Positions 30,995-40,249 of a DNA stretch of 64,000 nucleotides are shown here, piece after piece. The notes beneath the pieces are model-generated. The model ran no database searches. It had not been told where the DNA came from and was given only the letters and a program-made list of their open reading frames with translations. Origin of the DNA: Ornithoclostridium faecigallinarum (GTDB taxonomy: Bacteria > Bacillota > Clostridia > Christensenellales > UBA3700). Both the position numbers and the translations under genes were made by a program. The DNA is taken from positions 1 to 64,000 of the forward strand of contig DVOI01000001.1 in assembly GCA_018713665.1 (NCBI GenBank), in the 5' to 3' direction. Position 1 is the first letter of the stretch. Each line of letters begins with the position of its first letter.

Positions 30995-32287
30995 TCAGCG
31001 GGTGAACTTGAACGCCTTGAAGCCCGGCCAAACAGCGCCCTTGCCGAGATCTTCCTCGATGCGGAGCAGCTGGTTGTACTTGGCGACGCGCTCGCTTCTG
31101 CTGGGAGCGCCCGTCTTGATCTGGCAGGTGTTGAGCGCAACCGCGAGGTCGGCAATCGTCGTGTCCTCGGTCTCGCCCGAACGGTGAGAGGTGATTGCGG
31201 TGTAGCCCGCCTCGTGCGCCATCTTGATCGCCTCGAGCGTCTCCGAAACGGAACCGATCTGGTTGAGCTTGATCAAAATGGAGTTGCCGCAGCCGTTCTT
31301 GATGCCCTTGCTCAGTCTCTCGGTGTTGGTGACGAACAGGTCGTCGCCGACGAGCTGAACCTTGCCGCCGAGTTTCTCGGTCATCATCTTCCAGCCGTCC
31401 CAATCCTCTTCGTCGAGGCCGTCCTCAATCGAGTAGATGGGGTACTTGGAGATCAACGCTGCCCAGTGATCGACGAGTTGCTCGGAAGTGTATTCCGTCT
31501 TGGCCTTGGGGAGCACATAGTGACCCTTGCCCTTCTTGGAGTCCTTCCACTCGCTGGACGCCGCGTCCATCGCGAGCACGAAGTCCTTGCCCGGCTCGTA
31601 ACCCGCTTTTTTGACAGCCTCGAGAATGTATTGAATCGCCTCTTCGTCGCTGGCAAGGTCGGGAGCAAAACCGCCCTCGTCGCCGACCGAAGTCGCAAGG
31701 CCCTTGGATTTGAGCAAAGCCGCCAAAGCGTGGAACACCTCGGTGCACCAACGCAGACCTTCGGCAAAGCTGCTCGCGCCGACCGGCATAATCATGAATT
31801 CCTGAACGTCAACGGTATTCGCCGCATGAGCGCCGCCGTTGAGAATGTTCATCATCGGGACGGGGAGTCTGTTGCCTGCAACGCCGCCCAAGAAACGGTA
31901 GAGGGGGATGCCCAACTCGTTCGCCGCCGCCTTGCAGCAAGCGATGGAGACCGCGAGGATCGCATTCGCGCCCAGCTTGGACTTGTCCTTGGTGCCGTCC
32001 GCCGCGATCATTGCCTTGTCGATTGCATAGATGTCGGAAGCGTCCATGCCGCAAAGCGTGTCGTTGATGACGGTGTTGATGTTGTTGACCGCCTTGGAAA
32101 CGCCCTTGCCGCCGAAACGCTTTTTGTCGCCGTCGCGAAGCTCGAGCGCCTCGAACTCGCCCGTGGACGCGCCGCTCGGAGCCGCGCCTCTGCCGACGGT
32201 GCCGCTTGCAAGCACAACTTCCGCTTCAACGGTCGGGTTGCCGCGGGAATCGATAATCTCTCTGCCGTAAACTTTGACGATTTTCAT
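30995..32287 (-). CDS. eno: Enolase
   Basis: Converts 2-phosphoglycerate to phosphoenolpyruvate in glycolysis. Full length at 430 residues. Landmarks: REIIDSRGNPTVEAEV, SGASTGEFEALELRDGD, the metal ligands in AMDAAS, SIEDGLDEEDWDGW and the loop LVGDDLFVTN, the catalytic Lys in ILIKLNQIGS, and SHRSGETEDTTIADLAVA. It has its own promoter (32362-32390) with a leader of about 70 nt, GAGAGGAAA before the ATG, and a terminator. A very confident call. Confidence 0.97.
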   Translation of the reverse strand: MKIVKVYGREIIDSRGNPTVEAEVVLASGTVGRGAAPSGASTGEFEALELRDGDKKRFGGKGVSKAVNNINTVINDTLCGMDASDIYAIDKAMIAADGTKDKSKLGANAILAVSIACCKAAANELGIPLYRFLGGVAGNRLPVPMMNILNGGAHAANTVDVQEFMIMPVGASSFAEGLRWCTEVFHALAALLKSKGLATSVGDEGGFAPDLASDEEAIQYILEAVKKAGYEPGKDFVLAMDAASSEWKDSKKGKGHYVLPKAKTEYTSEQLVDHWAALISKYPIYSIEDGLDEEDWDGWKMMTEKLGGKVQLVGDDLFVTNTERLSKGIKNGCGNSILIKLNQIGSVSETLEAIKMAHEAGYTAITSHRSGETEDTTIADLAVALNTCQIKTGAPSRSERVAKYNQLLRIEEDLGKGAVWPGFKAFKFTR

Positions 32288-32361
32288 ATTGATTTCCTCT
32301 CAAAATAGTATTTTTCGATTTTGTCGGTCCGTCCCGAAGGACTTCCCTGTCGTCGCTTGTT

Positions 32362-32390
32362 ATTGTACTCATTCTCCGCGCGCTTGTCAA
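32362..32390 (-). promoter_or_regulatory. Enolase promoter
   Basis: Minus strand TTGACA (32390-32385), 17-bp spacer, TACAAT (32367-32362). The leader contains a small hairpin around GTCCTTCGGGAC. Confidence 0.82.
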
Positions 32391-32427
32391 ATGTTTGACG
32401 TATGTTTTGTGCACACGCGCGTACGCG

Positions 32428-33099
32428 TTACATCAACAGTTCTTCGAGCGCGTCCGCGATTGCCTCGCACAATTCTTTACGATAGCTCTTTTGTCCCAAA
32501 AGCCGCCTGTCGTCGACATTGCTCAAAAAACCGCACTCGACGATTACCGACGGCAAATTCGAACACTTTGTGATGAAAAAATCGCCTGCCTGCGGTTCAA
32601 GGTCGCTCCTGCCGCTGTGTGCGGCATTGATTCGCGCGTTGAGCCTTGCCTGCAACGCCGCGGCGAGCGCTCCGCCCCTGCCGGTGTCGTCATAAAACAC
32701 CTGAACGCCGCGCCTAGACGGCTGAGACGGAAAGCTGTTGAGATGGACGCTCACCACACACTCGGCGCGAGCCGACTTGATAATCTTTGCCCTCTCCTCC
32801 ATGTCCGACCGCTTTGTCTCGCCCAGCGCGACGTCCTCTTGACGCGTCATCACGACCGCGATTCCCCTTTTCTCCAACTCTTCGGCGAGAGTCTTGGCGA
32901 GTTCGAGATTGAGTTCGCTCTCCTTCACTCCGGCGACGGACACCCCTCCGTCCCAGCCGCCGTGGCCGGGGTCTATGACGACCGCGAGCCCCGAGCTCTC
33001 GGCGGGCAGATACGCCGCCGCGACCCCCACGGAACACGCCGCCGCAATCAGCGCGATTGTCGCCGCGATGACGACCGCTTTCCGAGACAAAAACACCAT
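32428..33099 (-). CDS. N-acetylmuramoyl-L-alanine amidase (CwlD-like, amidase_3)
   Basis: A 223-residue exported Zn amidase that cleaves the muramic acid-peptide bond. An N-terminal hydrophobic segment (VVIAATIALIAAACSVGVAAA) anchors or exports it. The amidase_3 domain follows: VVIDPGHGGWDGG (Zn His), ESELNLELAKTL, a Glu in KRSDMEE, SVHLNSF (Zn His) and the C-terminal catalytic Glu in VIVECGFLSN. Its size fits CwlD, which makes muramic lactam in spore cortex, but sporulation cannot be concluded from one gene. AAGGAGAG lies before the ATG. Confidence 0.9.
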   Translation of the reverse strand: MVFLSRKAVVIAATIALIAAACSVGVAAAYLPAESSGLAVVIDPGHGGWDGGVSVAGVKESELNLELAKTLAEELEKRGIAVVMTRQEDVALGETKRSDMEERAKIIKSARAECVVSVHLNSFPSQPSRRGVQVFYDDTGRGGALAAALQARLNARINAAHSGRSDLEPQAGDFFITKCSNLPSVIVECGFLSNVDDRRLLGQKSYRKELCEAIADALEELLM

Positions 33100-33481
33100 T
33101 TTTCTCTCCTTGCGCGAAAGTGCGTCTCAAAGTGCAATTTTTGTCGTTTTGGGCACAAAAAGCGCACTTATCCACAGAGTTATCCACCGAAACAGTTGTT
33201 TGTGTGGAAAACTCGGGCGCTTTTATGCATCCCGATTATTCATTTATATGTGTGGGGTTTCGCCTCTATTCGCACCTTTTATACATCCCGATATGCATAA
33301 TTTTTCATATCCGTTTCGTCCCTCTTTTCGCCGTTTTGTGAAGGAGCATGACCTAACCCGACGCAGACGCGCAACGCATGTCGACGGTCCGCCGTTCGCG
33401 GTCGCTCGCCGAGATGTCAAAATATCTATCTGCCGCCCTACAAGCAGTTTCGCTTTTGTCTCCGTCCGCATAGATTGCACT
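33100..33481. other. Intergenic region with DnaA-box-like 9-mers and a direct repeat
   Basis: 382 bp without a supported gene. It holds TTATCCACA (33168-33176), TTATCCACC (33180-33188) and, inverted, TTTTCCACA (33203-33211), all DnaA-box-like. A 22-bp direct repeat follows: TTTTATGCATCCCGAT (33221-33236) and TTTTATACATCCCGAT (33277-33292), each continuing to a CAT, 56 bp apart. It lies between the divergent amidase and ferritin-like genes. The flanking genes do not suggest the replication origin. Confidence 0.5.
33168..33211. promoter_or_regulatory. Cluster of three DnaA-box-like sites
   Basis: One perfect TTATCCACA, one single-mismatch TTATCCACC 3 bp later on the same strand, and an inverted TTTTCCACA. 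The clustering over 44 bp is more than expected by chance; binding is not shown. Confidence 0.45.
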
Positions 33482-33979
33482 ATGGAAAAACTTATCGCTT
33501 ACATCAACGCACCCTATCCGCTGACCGCGCCGAAGCGCGATCTTCACGACGCACGACTGCTGCAAGATCTCTATGGAGGCAGGGCTAGCGAGACGACCGC
33601 AATCATTCAATATTGCTTTCAATCCTATGTGTTGCGTCCGACTCGTCCCGAGCTTGCCGACCTGCTGATTGCAATTGCAAAGGTCGAAATGCGTCATCAC
33701 GAATTGCTCGGGCAGGCAATCTTCGGCTGCGGCAAGCCGCCGCTTGTCGCGTCCAATTGTTGCTTTTGGTCTGCGAGCGCAGTCGACTGGTCGGAGGATG
33801 CGGTCAACATCTTGGAACGGGACATTGCGGACGAGACGCGCGCGGCGCAGGCATACGAACGCACGGCAAAGCTGCTCCATTCCCCGTCGCTCGCCGCGCT
33901 CCTTATGCGCGTCGCCGAGGACGAGAGACTACACGTTGCGCTTTTGACCGACGCGCTCTCTCGGCTCGCCGCAAAATAA
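33482..33979 (+). CDS. Ferritin-like diiron protein
   Basis: A 165-residue four-helix protein with the pattern of a carboxylate-bridged diiron site: Glu37, Glu69 with His72, Glu118, Glu148 with His151, i.e. E / ExxH / E / ExxH. This is the rubrerythrin/ferritin-like arrangement without a rubredoxin Cys4 domain. Likely roles are peroxide reduction or iron handling; not decidable here. The start at 33482 is inferred from where the fold begins; longer in-frame starts run through the DnaA-box region. No Shine-Dalgarno sequence is visible. It is convergent with the ECF operon, with its stop 50 bp away. Confidence 0.78.
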   Translation: MEKLIAYINAPYPLTAPKRDLHDARLLQDLYGGRASETTAIIQYCFQSYVLRPTRPELADLLIAIAKVEMRHHELLGQAIFGCGKPPLVASNCCFWSASAVDWSEDAVNILERDIADETRAAQAYERTAKLLHSPSLAALLMRVAEDERLHVALLTDALSRLAAK

Positions 33980-34002
33980 AGAAGGCGGCGAAAAACGCCG
34001 CC
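33972..34002 (-). terminator. Terminator of the YgbA-ABC-ECF operon
   Basis: Minus strand GGCGGCG / CGCCGCC with a TTTTT loop, followed by TTCTTTATTTT. Confidence 0.7.
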
Positions 34003-34017
34003 ATAAACTCGCTTTTT

Positions 34018-34037
34018 CGACACGAGCGCCTATTTTT
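34018..34037 (+). repeat. Dispersed motif, divergent copy
   Basis: CGACACGAGCGCCTATTTTT, overlapping the EcfA stop codon on the opposite strand. A weaker match to the ACACGGGCACGAAAA core. Confidence 0.25.
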
Positions 34038-35451
34038 GCATTGACCCGAAGTACTTGTCGACCAGCTCTTTGCCGCCCGTCTCGGCGACTACTCCGCAGT
34101 CGATGAGCGCAGCCTTGTCGCACAGCGCGGCAGCGCACCGAAAGTCGTGCGTTACGGTAATCATCGTATTGCCCGTCTGCTCGTGCAGCGCGTTGAGAGT
34201 CTCGGCCATTTTGCACAGTCCTTCATAATCCTGCCCCACGGTCGGCTCGTCCAACAGCAGCACGTCGGGTTCGCACGCGACGACCGCCGCAATCGATACT
34301 CTTCTCTTTTGTCCCTCGGAAAGGGACTGCGGATGGCGCCGCCAAAGGTGCTCTATCCCGAACAGCTCGGCGACGTGCTCGGCATATTCGGACGACTTTG
34401 CGCCAAACTTCAGCTCCTGCTCGACCGTCGGCATGAAGAGTTGATAGTCCGGATTTTGATAGACCACGCCGACCCTGTTGAACCATGCGCGGCTGCCGCG
34501 AGGTCTTTGCTTGAACTTGTCGTCGAGGTGTTGAATTATACTCCCTCCGGTCGGCTTGTACAATCTTGCGATGAGGCGCATCAACGTAGTCTTGCCGCAG
34601 CCGTTTTCGCCTAGCAAAATCGTTCTGCCGCCCTTGGGGATTTCGAGCGTGACGCCCTTCAAGATCTCCCTGTCCTTGACGGAAAACTTGACGTCTTTGA
34701 GGTCGAACAGCGCATCTCCGCCCTCAAATGCCGGACAGCCGTCTTCTATCTTTGCCGTGCGCCCAACGAGGTATTGCCGCTCGTCCTGCGCCTTTTTGAC
34801 CTTTCCTTTGCCGATATACCACACCGTATCGACAAAAGGCAGCACCATGTCGATACGATGTTCTATGACGACAATCGCATAGCCGGCACGTGCGAGCGAA
34901 CGCAGCGTTCCCATCAGCATAGCCGCGCCGTCCTTGTCGAGATTGGCGAGAGGCTCGTCCAAGATGATTATCTTCTGCCCCATCGCAAGCGTCGACGCGG
35001 TGATCAATCGCTGTTTTTGTCCGCCGGACAGAGTGCGGCATCTCGCGCCTTTATCCAGCTTCATCAACCGGCAGACAATCTCAATCTGCCGATCGATCAT
35101 GGCGGAAGGATAGGCGAGATTTTCGCAGCCGAACGCGATTTCGTCCTCGACGAATTTTTGAACAATCTGTTCGTCGGCATTCTGCAACACCACGCCCACC
35201 TTGCGGCAGATGTAGCCGAGTTTTTTGCCCTTGATGTCCTCGCCGGCAATCTTCACTTCTCCCGACAATTCGCCGTAATTTACGTTGGGAATGATGCCGC
35301 TGACGATGTACATCAACGTGCTCTTGCCCTCGCCGGAATGCCCGGACAGGAGGGTCACTTCTCCGTATTCGGCGACAAAGTCGACGCCTTCGAGAATCTT
35401 TGTCTTCCCGTCGTACGAAAAGTCTACGCCTTTCAATTCTATCGCGTTCAT
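34030..35451 (-). CDS. ECF transporter ATPase with two fused ABC domains
   Basis: A 473-residue cytoplasmic protein holding both energising ATPases in one chain. First domain: Walker A GHSGEGKST, signature LSGGQKQR, Walker B IIILDEP. Second domain: Walker A GENGCGKTT, signature LSEGQKRR (Glu for Gly), Walker B VLLLDEP and H-loop VTHD. It would power the S and T subunits encoded just upstream; its ATG overlaps the T-gene stop (ATGA). Last gene of the six-gene operon. Confidence 0.9.
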   Translation of the reverse strand: MNAIELKGVDFSYDGKTKILEGVDFVAEYGEVTLLSGHSGEGKSTLMYIVSGIIPNVNYGELSGEVKIAGEDIKGKKLGYICRKVGVVLQNADEQIVQKFVEDEIAFGCENLAYPSAMIDRQIEIVCRLMKLDKGARCRTLSGGQKQRLITASTLAMGQKIIILDEPLANLDKDGAAMLMGTLRSLARAGYAIVVIEHRIDMVLPFVDTVWYIGKGKVKKAQDERQYLVGRTAKIEDGCPAFEGGDALFDLKDVKFSVKDREILKGVTLEIPKGGRTILLGENGCGKTTLMRLIARLYKPTGGSIIQHLDDKFKQRPRGSRAWFNRVGVVYQNPDYQLFMPTVEQELKFGAKSSEYAEHVAELFGIEHLWRRHPQSLSEGQKRRVSIAAVVACEPDVLLLDEPTVGQDYEGLCKMAETLNALHEQTGNTMITVTHDFRCAAALCDKAALIDCGVVAETGGKELVDKYFGSMQK

Positions 35452-36125
35452 AGTGCCACCGTAAGCACCGCGCCGACGACTATACCGACGATGAACAGCA
35501 CGTCCGAAAGCGCGGGGTATTCCTTTTTGTAGATTGAATAGAGTGCGCCGCCCAAAGTGAAACCGCGCGTCTCGACGGAGAGCGCGAGCGTGTCCGAGAT
35601 GTTGACAAGCCTCATTACGAACGGCACGAGAAATGCTCGATAAAAGATTTTCGGGGCAAATATGCTCCCTGCGCCGCGCGTCTTCATCGCCTCTCTGACG
35701 CGCCCTATCTCTCCCTTGAGCATTGGCACGAATGACATTGATATGAGCATGCCCAGCGTAATCGCTCTCGGCATACGCGCCTGCGAGAGAGCGCGCGTCA
35801 TACGGACCGCCTCGACGGACATCGAGAGCGCGACCCCCAAAAAGAGCGCGCCGAAACGGTTGAGCATCGAGATTGCAGCCAGGGCGTCTCCGCCTGCCGA
35901 CGCATATGCTATGCCGGCGAACGCGCCGCCGAATACGACGAACGCCGGAATCATCTTCAAGCACCCTTTCAGACACCCGAACAGACAGACCCAAACGAGC
36001 ACGCCGAGCAGATAGTAGCTCATGTTTTCCTCACGCGCCGCGACAAGACCGAAGACAATCACGAACAGCGACGCCGCGACGGCGACAAGAGGATAGAGCC
36101 TCGCCCTGAGTTTGAAAAACGTCAT
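35448..36125 (-). CDS. ECF transporter transmembrane subunit (EcfT family)
   Basis: A 225-residue membrane protein linking the ATPases to the substrate subunit. About five hydrophobic helices are visible. The coupling-helix motifs of EcfT appear as TRALSQARMPRAI and REAMKTRGAG, i.e. the two A-R-G-like sites that insert into the ATPase grooves. The ATG at 36125 overlaps the S-gene stop. Confidence 0.85.
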   Translation of the reverse strand: MTFFKLRARLYPLVAVAASLFVIVFGLVAAREENMSYYLLGVLVWVCLFGCLKGCLKMIPAFVVFGGAFAGIAYASAGGDALAAISMLNRFGALFLGVALSMSVEAVRMTRALSQARMPRAITLGMLISMSFVPMLKGEIGRVREAMKTRGAGSIFAPKIFYRAFLVPFVMRLVNISDTLALSVETRGFTLGGALYSIYKKEYPALSDVLFIVGIVVGAVLTVAL

Positions 36126-36838
36126 TTTTTGAGCACCCCCGCCTTTTTGAGTTCGCGCGAAACGACCATGCCTATCACCGAGCCGACAAAGCACAGCGCG
36201 GTGATTGCAAGCGTCATCAGCGCGATGACCCACGGCTCTGTCGCGCCGAGGAACATCGAGACCGCCTCGTTTTCCGCGCCCGTCACCGTATAGTTGACAT
36301 TGTAATAGAGATACAACAGCGGCACGGTGAGCGGCATATACAGCGTGCCGGCAAGCACGCACGCCCAATCGCTCTTGTAGCTTCGGAAGATTGCCAAGAC
36401 AATCAGCTCATCGACGATTGCACATACGGCAATCAACGCCATCGGCGGAAACATCATCAACAGGAAGAGCGCCATAAAGACACCCATAATCGTCATGGCG
36501 CCCGCCTTGCGCACTTTCATCAGCCCTATGACCGGAAAGACGGAAAATTGAAGCCCCAGCCCCAACTGAATGATTCCGAACACCGGGACGTGTATCAAAA
36601 GCGGCATGATTGCGCTCGTCACGAGCGTGCACGCCATTATGATGGCAATGAAAACAATGTCTTTGATTTTGAAGTGACGGAACGCCCTGCTCTCGTCCCT
36701 CTCTTTCGCCTCGCGCTTTTTCTGCTTTTCCTCGAAAGCCGTCCTCTCGGCGGCGACCGCCTCTTGCATGCGCGCCGAGTTTTCAATCAAGGCGGCGATA
36801 TCGTCGCTCCTATCGTCGAACGTCTTTTCGCCCGTCAT
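36122..36838 (-). CDS. ECF S component, MptD/Trep_Strep family
   Basis: A 238-residue membrane protein. The first 55 residues are charged and probably helical (EEKQKKREAKERDESRAF), then FKIKDIVFIAIIMACTLVTS begins the six-helix fold, with the family-typical FPVIGLMKVRKAGAMTIMG. The family is named after Mycobacterium avium MptD, encoded in an iron-regulated locus with Irt-like ABC genes. The substrate here is unknown; a metal-chelate or siderophore-like compound is inferred from the operon. The stop and start overlap both neighbours by 4 bp. Confidence 0.82.
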   Translation of the reverse strand: MTGEKTFDDRSDDIAALIENSARMQEAVAAERTAFEEKQKKREAKERDESRAFRHFKIKDIVFIAIIMACTLVTSAIMPLLIHVPVFGIIQLGLGLQFSVFPVIGLMKVRKAGAMTIMGVFMALFLLMMFPPMALIAVCAIVDELIVLAIFRSYKSDWACVLAGTLYMPLTVPLLYLYYNVNYTVTGAENEAVSMFLGATEPWVIALMTLAITALCFVGSVIGMVVSRELKKAGVLKK

Positions 36839-38523
36839 CTCTCCACCTCCTCTATCACTCCGTCCTTGATGCGATATACGCGGTCGGCGATTGCCATCGT
36901 CGATTCGCGGTGAGACACCAAGATGATGCTCTTTTCCCTGCGGCTGTCCTTGAGCGCCTTGAGAATGATGCCCTCGTTGATGCTGTCGACGTTGCTTGTC
37001 GGCTCGTCGAGCAATATCAATTTGCCGTCATGCAGGAATGCCCTCGCAAGTCCTATCCTCTGCTTTTCGCCTGCGGATAAGTCGTCGCCGAGAGCGCCGA
37101 CCTGTGTGTCGTAACCGTTAGGAAGCTTCATGATGAACTCGTCGACGGACGCCTTTCGGCAAGCCTGTCTCATCTCGTCCATTGTAGCGTCCGCCTTGGC
37201 TATGCGAAGGTTGTCGGCGACGCTTTGGTCGAAGAGATAGGTACTCTGACTGACCATGGTCACGTTGTCCGTCAACGCCGCGCTGTCAATCTCGTCGATG
37301 TCGACGCCGTTGTATTCGATGCTGCCCGAATCCTTCTCCCAAAAGCGCAGCAGCAATTTGAGCAACGTGGATTTGCCGCAGCCGCTCGCGCCGACTATGC
37401 CGACGATCTCGCCCTTTTCGGCGTGCATGCATACGTCTTTGAGCACTCTTTCGTTGGCGTCGTATCCGAACGAAAGGTCGATTGTCTCGACGCGTTCGAA
37501 GTCGAGCGGTTTGCCGTCTTCAACCGGCTCGACGGCGGGTTTTTCGGCAAGCAATTTGAGCACGCGGTCGCCCGACGCAAACGTCTGCGTAAGGTTGCCC
37601 GGAAGCGCCGATATCGCAATTACGGGGCCGAACGAACCGAACACCGCAACCACCCCGACAATCATCATGCCCACGCTCAATCTGTCGGTTACGACCATGA
37701 TGACGCCCACCGCCAAAGTGAGGATTACGAACACGGATACGAAAATTTCGGTCAAACCCGCCGCTGTCGAAATCTTACGCTTGAGTTTTTTCGTATAGTC
37801 CAAAAGCGAGTCGCTGCGCCTGTCCACTTCGGCAAGCCGCGCGTTCTCGGCATTGTTGAGAACGATGTCTTTGACGCCCTTTATACTGTCCAAGAAGTAG
37901 GCGTTGAACGATGAGAATTCCGCCCTGTAGCCCACGCCGCCCGAGCGGAGCAGTTTGGACGTAATCATGGGCAATACGATGCCTATCGCGAGATAGCCGC
38001 ACATCGCGACGAGCGCCAAGTACCAGCTCGACACGCATCCGACAAACGCGAACACCGCGCTCGACACGACGACCGCAATGCAGATGGGCGAAATCGTATG
38101 CGCATAGAACACTTCGAGCGTCTCGATGTCCGAGGTGATCATTGCGATGATTGCGCCCTTTTGCTTGCTTTCCAACTTGGCGGGACAGAGCACGCGCAGC
38201 GCGCCGAATATCTTGTCGCGCAACACCGCGAGCAAGCGAAACGCGATGTAGTGATTGCTGTATTGCTCGGCATAGCGCAACGCCCCTCGCAGCACGCCGA
38301 ACCCGACCGCAAGGCCCATAATCCAGCCGTACGACAGGGCGATGTTTTCCCCGAGCGCCTTGGCGACGCCGACCGCGCCCATCAACGTAACGCCCATTGC
38401 GCTGATAAACCCGAGACTGCCGTTAATAACGGCGATTACCATTATATAAGCGAGCGATCCGAGCAAGACAATCAGTCTCGCCATAATCTTGCCGCCGTTC
38501 ATTCTCGTATTCTTTTCAGTCAT
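36835..38523 (-). CDS. Exporter-fold ABC subunit B (IrtB/YbtQ-like)
   Basis: A 562-residue half-transporter: six membrane helices, then an ATPase. ATPase motifs: Walker A GASGCGKST, Q-loop VSQSTYLFDQSV, a divergent signature LSAGEKQR, Walker B LILLDEPTSNVD and VSHRESTM. It follows its partner with an 8-bp overlap and likely forms a heterodimer. Such pairs beside siderophore loci (IrtAB, YbtPQ) import metal chelates despite the exporter fold; that role is inferred. The start at 38523 was chosen over an upstream ATG that lies inside the preceding gene. Confidence 0.87.
   Translation of the reverse strand: MTEKNTRMNGGKIMARLIVLLGSLAYIMVIAVINGSLGFISAMGVTLMGAVGVAKALGENIALSYGWIMGLAVGFGVLRGALRYAEQYSNHYIAFRLLAVLRDKIFGALRVLCPAKLESKQKGAIIAMITSDIETLEVFYAHTISPICIAVVVSSAVFAFVGCVSSWYLALVAMCGYLAIGIVLPMITSKLLRSGGVGYRAEFSSFNAYFLDSIKGVKDIVLNNAENARLAEVDRRSDSLLDYTKKLKRKISTAAGLTEIFVSVFVILTLAVGVIMVVTDRLSVGMMIVGVVAVFGSFGPVIAISALPGNLTQTFASGDRVLKLLAEKPAVEPVEDGKPLDFERVETIDLSFGYDANERVLKDVCMHAEKGEIVGIVGASGCGKSTLLKLLLRFWEKDSGSIEYNGVDIDEIDSAALTDNVTMVSQSTYLFDQSVADNLRIAKADATMDEMRQACRKASVDEFIMKLPNGYDTQVGALGDDLSAGEKQRIGLARAFLHDGKLILLDEPTSNVDSINEGIILKALKDSRREKSIILVSHRESTMAIADRVYRIKDGVIEEVER
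37728..37748 (+). repeat. Dispersed motif, coding-region copy
   Basis: CGAACACGGATACGAAAATT inside the exporter-fold ABC gene, on the strand opposite to the gene. Could be chance. Confidence 0.25.
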
Positions 38524-40249
38524 TGTCGTCCTCCCCGTCGAGATATCCCTCTTCGAGCGCCTTTTGCGCGTTGAACAGCCGCGCGTATTCTCCGCCCTTT
38601 GCGATGAGCTCGTCATGCGTGCCGCTCTCTTTGACTTCGCCGTCGCTCATGAAATAAATGTTGTCCGCGGGAACCACGTTGGCGAGCCTGTGCGAGATGA
38701 CGATGACGTTCTTTGCCTTTGAAAGTTTGCGTATGTTGTCCATGATGATGGCTTCGCTGTCGCCGTCGATGTTGGACGTCGCCTCGTCAAACGCATATAT
38801 CTCCTTGTCGGCAACGAGCGCGACCGCCAACGCAAGCCGCTGCTTTTGTCCACCCGAAATGTTGCCGCCGTCCTCTGCAATCACCTTGTCGAGTCCGCCG
38901 CCCGACTTCACGAACTCGGCGAGCCGCACCTGCTCGAGCGCCGCATATATCTCTTCGTCCGACACCTCGGGACGGGCGAGTTTGAAATTGTCGCGCACGC
39001 TCTCGTTGAATATGTAGGAATTATACGAGACAATCGCAAGGTGAGAATACCAGCCGGCACGCGAGATTTCGCTCAGCTTTTTGCCTCCTGCGAGCACCTC
39101 TCCTTCGCTCGGTCTGTATGCGCCGCTCAACAGATTGACGACTGTCGACTTGCCGCAGCCGCTCTCTCCGACGATTGCGGTCATCCCCACGCGCGGAAAG
39201 CTCATCGTCACGTCTTTGAGCACGTCGCGTTTGCCGTCGTACGAAAAGGTGACGCCGCGAAGCTGCGCGGTCGTATCGTCGATGTCTCCGTCGCCCCATT
39301 CGGGCTCTTTGGCTTGAAGAATCTCCAGGATTTTGCGCCCTGCGCTCGCGCCGTTCATCGCGACGTGGAACGCGCTGCCCAGCGACCTTAGCGGCAGAAA
39401 GAATTCCACCGCAATCAACACGAGGAAGAGCGCTTTGATCGGATCGGCGCCGTTCATCACTCCGCTTACCGCAAGCGCTATGCCTGCGCCGGCGCCGCCG
39501 TAGGCGACGAGATCCATGATCGTCGTGCTGGCAAGCTGCATGACCAACACCTTCATCGTAATCTTGCGGAAGTCCTCTGCGGAAGCGTTGATCTGTTCGT
39601 GCTTGCGCGCGTCCGCCTTGAAAATTTTGAGCTCTTTCAGCCCCTGCACGCTGTCCAAAAACACGTCGCCCATCGATGTGTACTTGCCCCAATACTTTGC
39701 AAAAATGCGCTTGGCGTACTTGGACACCGCGACTATCGAAATCGGAATCAGCGGCACGCAGACAATCAGCATCACCGCCGTCCGCCAATCAATCGGAGCG
39801 CATATCGCGAACAATATGAACGGCGCAATCATCGAATAGAAAAATTGCGGCAGATAGGTCGAATAGTAGAGGTCGAGCTGCTCGATGCCCTCGACGCCGA
39901 CCTGGGTCATGCCTGCCATCGTCGCGCTGTCGGACGAGCGCACGCCGAGCCTCAGCATCTTGTCGTACGCGCGGTGGCGCAAATCCTTTTTGACGTGCGC
40001 CCCAAGCGCGTTTTTGAACTCATTCGTCGCCTTCGTAATGCAAAATCTCAACGCTATGCACAGCGCCGCGATGAGCGCAGGCGCAACATACGACGACGCC
40101 GCCGCGCCGTCCGCCGCAAGCCCTATCGCGTAACATATGCACGCGGTGACTGCGGTGTTGGCAAACAGGCCGAATATCATCGCGATTACCGAATAGGCGA
40201 TATATTTGCGGTTGCCTCCCAACAGCGAGAGCAGCTCCTTGTCAATCAT
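38516..40249 (-). CDS. Exporter-fold ABC subunit A (IrtA/YbtP-like)
   Basis: A 577-residue half-transporter: six helices (first near YSVIAMIFGLFANTAVTACI), then an ATPase with Walker A GESGCGKST, Q-loop VSYNSYIFNESV, signature ISGGQKQR, Walker B IYAFDEATSNID and ISHRL. The canonical signature here and degenerate LSAGE in the partner are typical of asymmetric heterodimers. It overlaps the YgbA-like gene by 8 bp upstream and subunit B by 8 bp downstream. Confidence 0.88.
   Translation of the reverse strand: MIDKELLSLLGGNRKYIAYSVIAMIFGLFANTAVTACICYAIGLAADGAAASSYVAPALIAALCIALRFCITKATNEFKNALGAHVKKDLRHRAYDKMLRLGVRSSDSATMAGMTQVGVEGIEQLDLYYSTYLPQFFYSMIAPFILFAICAPIDWRTAVMLIVCVPLIPISIVAVSKYAKRIFAKYWGKYTSMGDVFLDSVQGLKELKIFKADARKHEQINASAEDFRKITMKVLVMQLASTTIMDLVAYGGAGAGIALAVSGVMNGADPIKALFLVLIAVEFFLPLRSLGSAFHVAMNGASAGRKILEILQAKEPEWGDGDIDDTTAQLRGVTFSYDGKRDVLKDVTMSFPRVGMTAIVGESGCGKSTVVNLLSGAYRPSEGEVLAGGKKLSEISRAGWYSHLAIVSYNSYIFNESVRDNFKLARPEVSDEEIYAALEQVRLAEFVKSGGGLDKVIAEDGGNISGGQKQRLALAVALVADKEIYAFDEATSNIDGDSEAIIMDNIRKLSKAKNVIVISHRLANVVPADNIYFMSDGEVKESGTHDELIAKGGEYARLFNAQKALEEGYLDGEDDND

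Noticed and set aside
33100..33481. Chromosomal origin of replication
   Set aside because: DnaA-box-like sites are present, but there is no dnaA, dnaN, recF or rpmH, no long AT-rich unwinding element, and no switch of gene direction.
34030..35994. A 654-residue EcfA with a long N-terminal domain
   Set aside because: The extra 181 residues are out-of-frame translation of the EcfT gene; the ATG at 35451 overlaps its stop in the usual ATGA manner.
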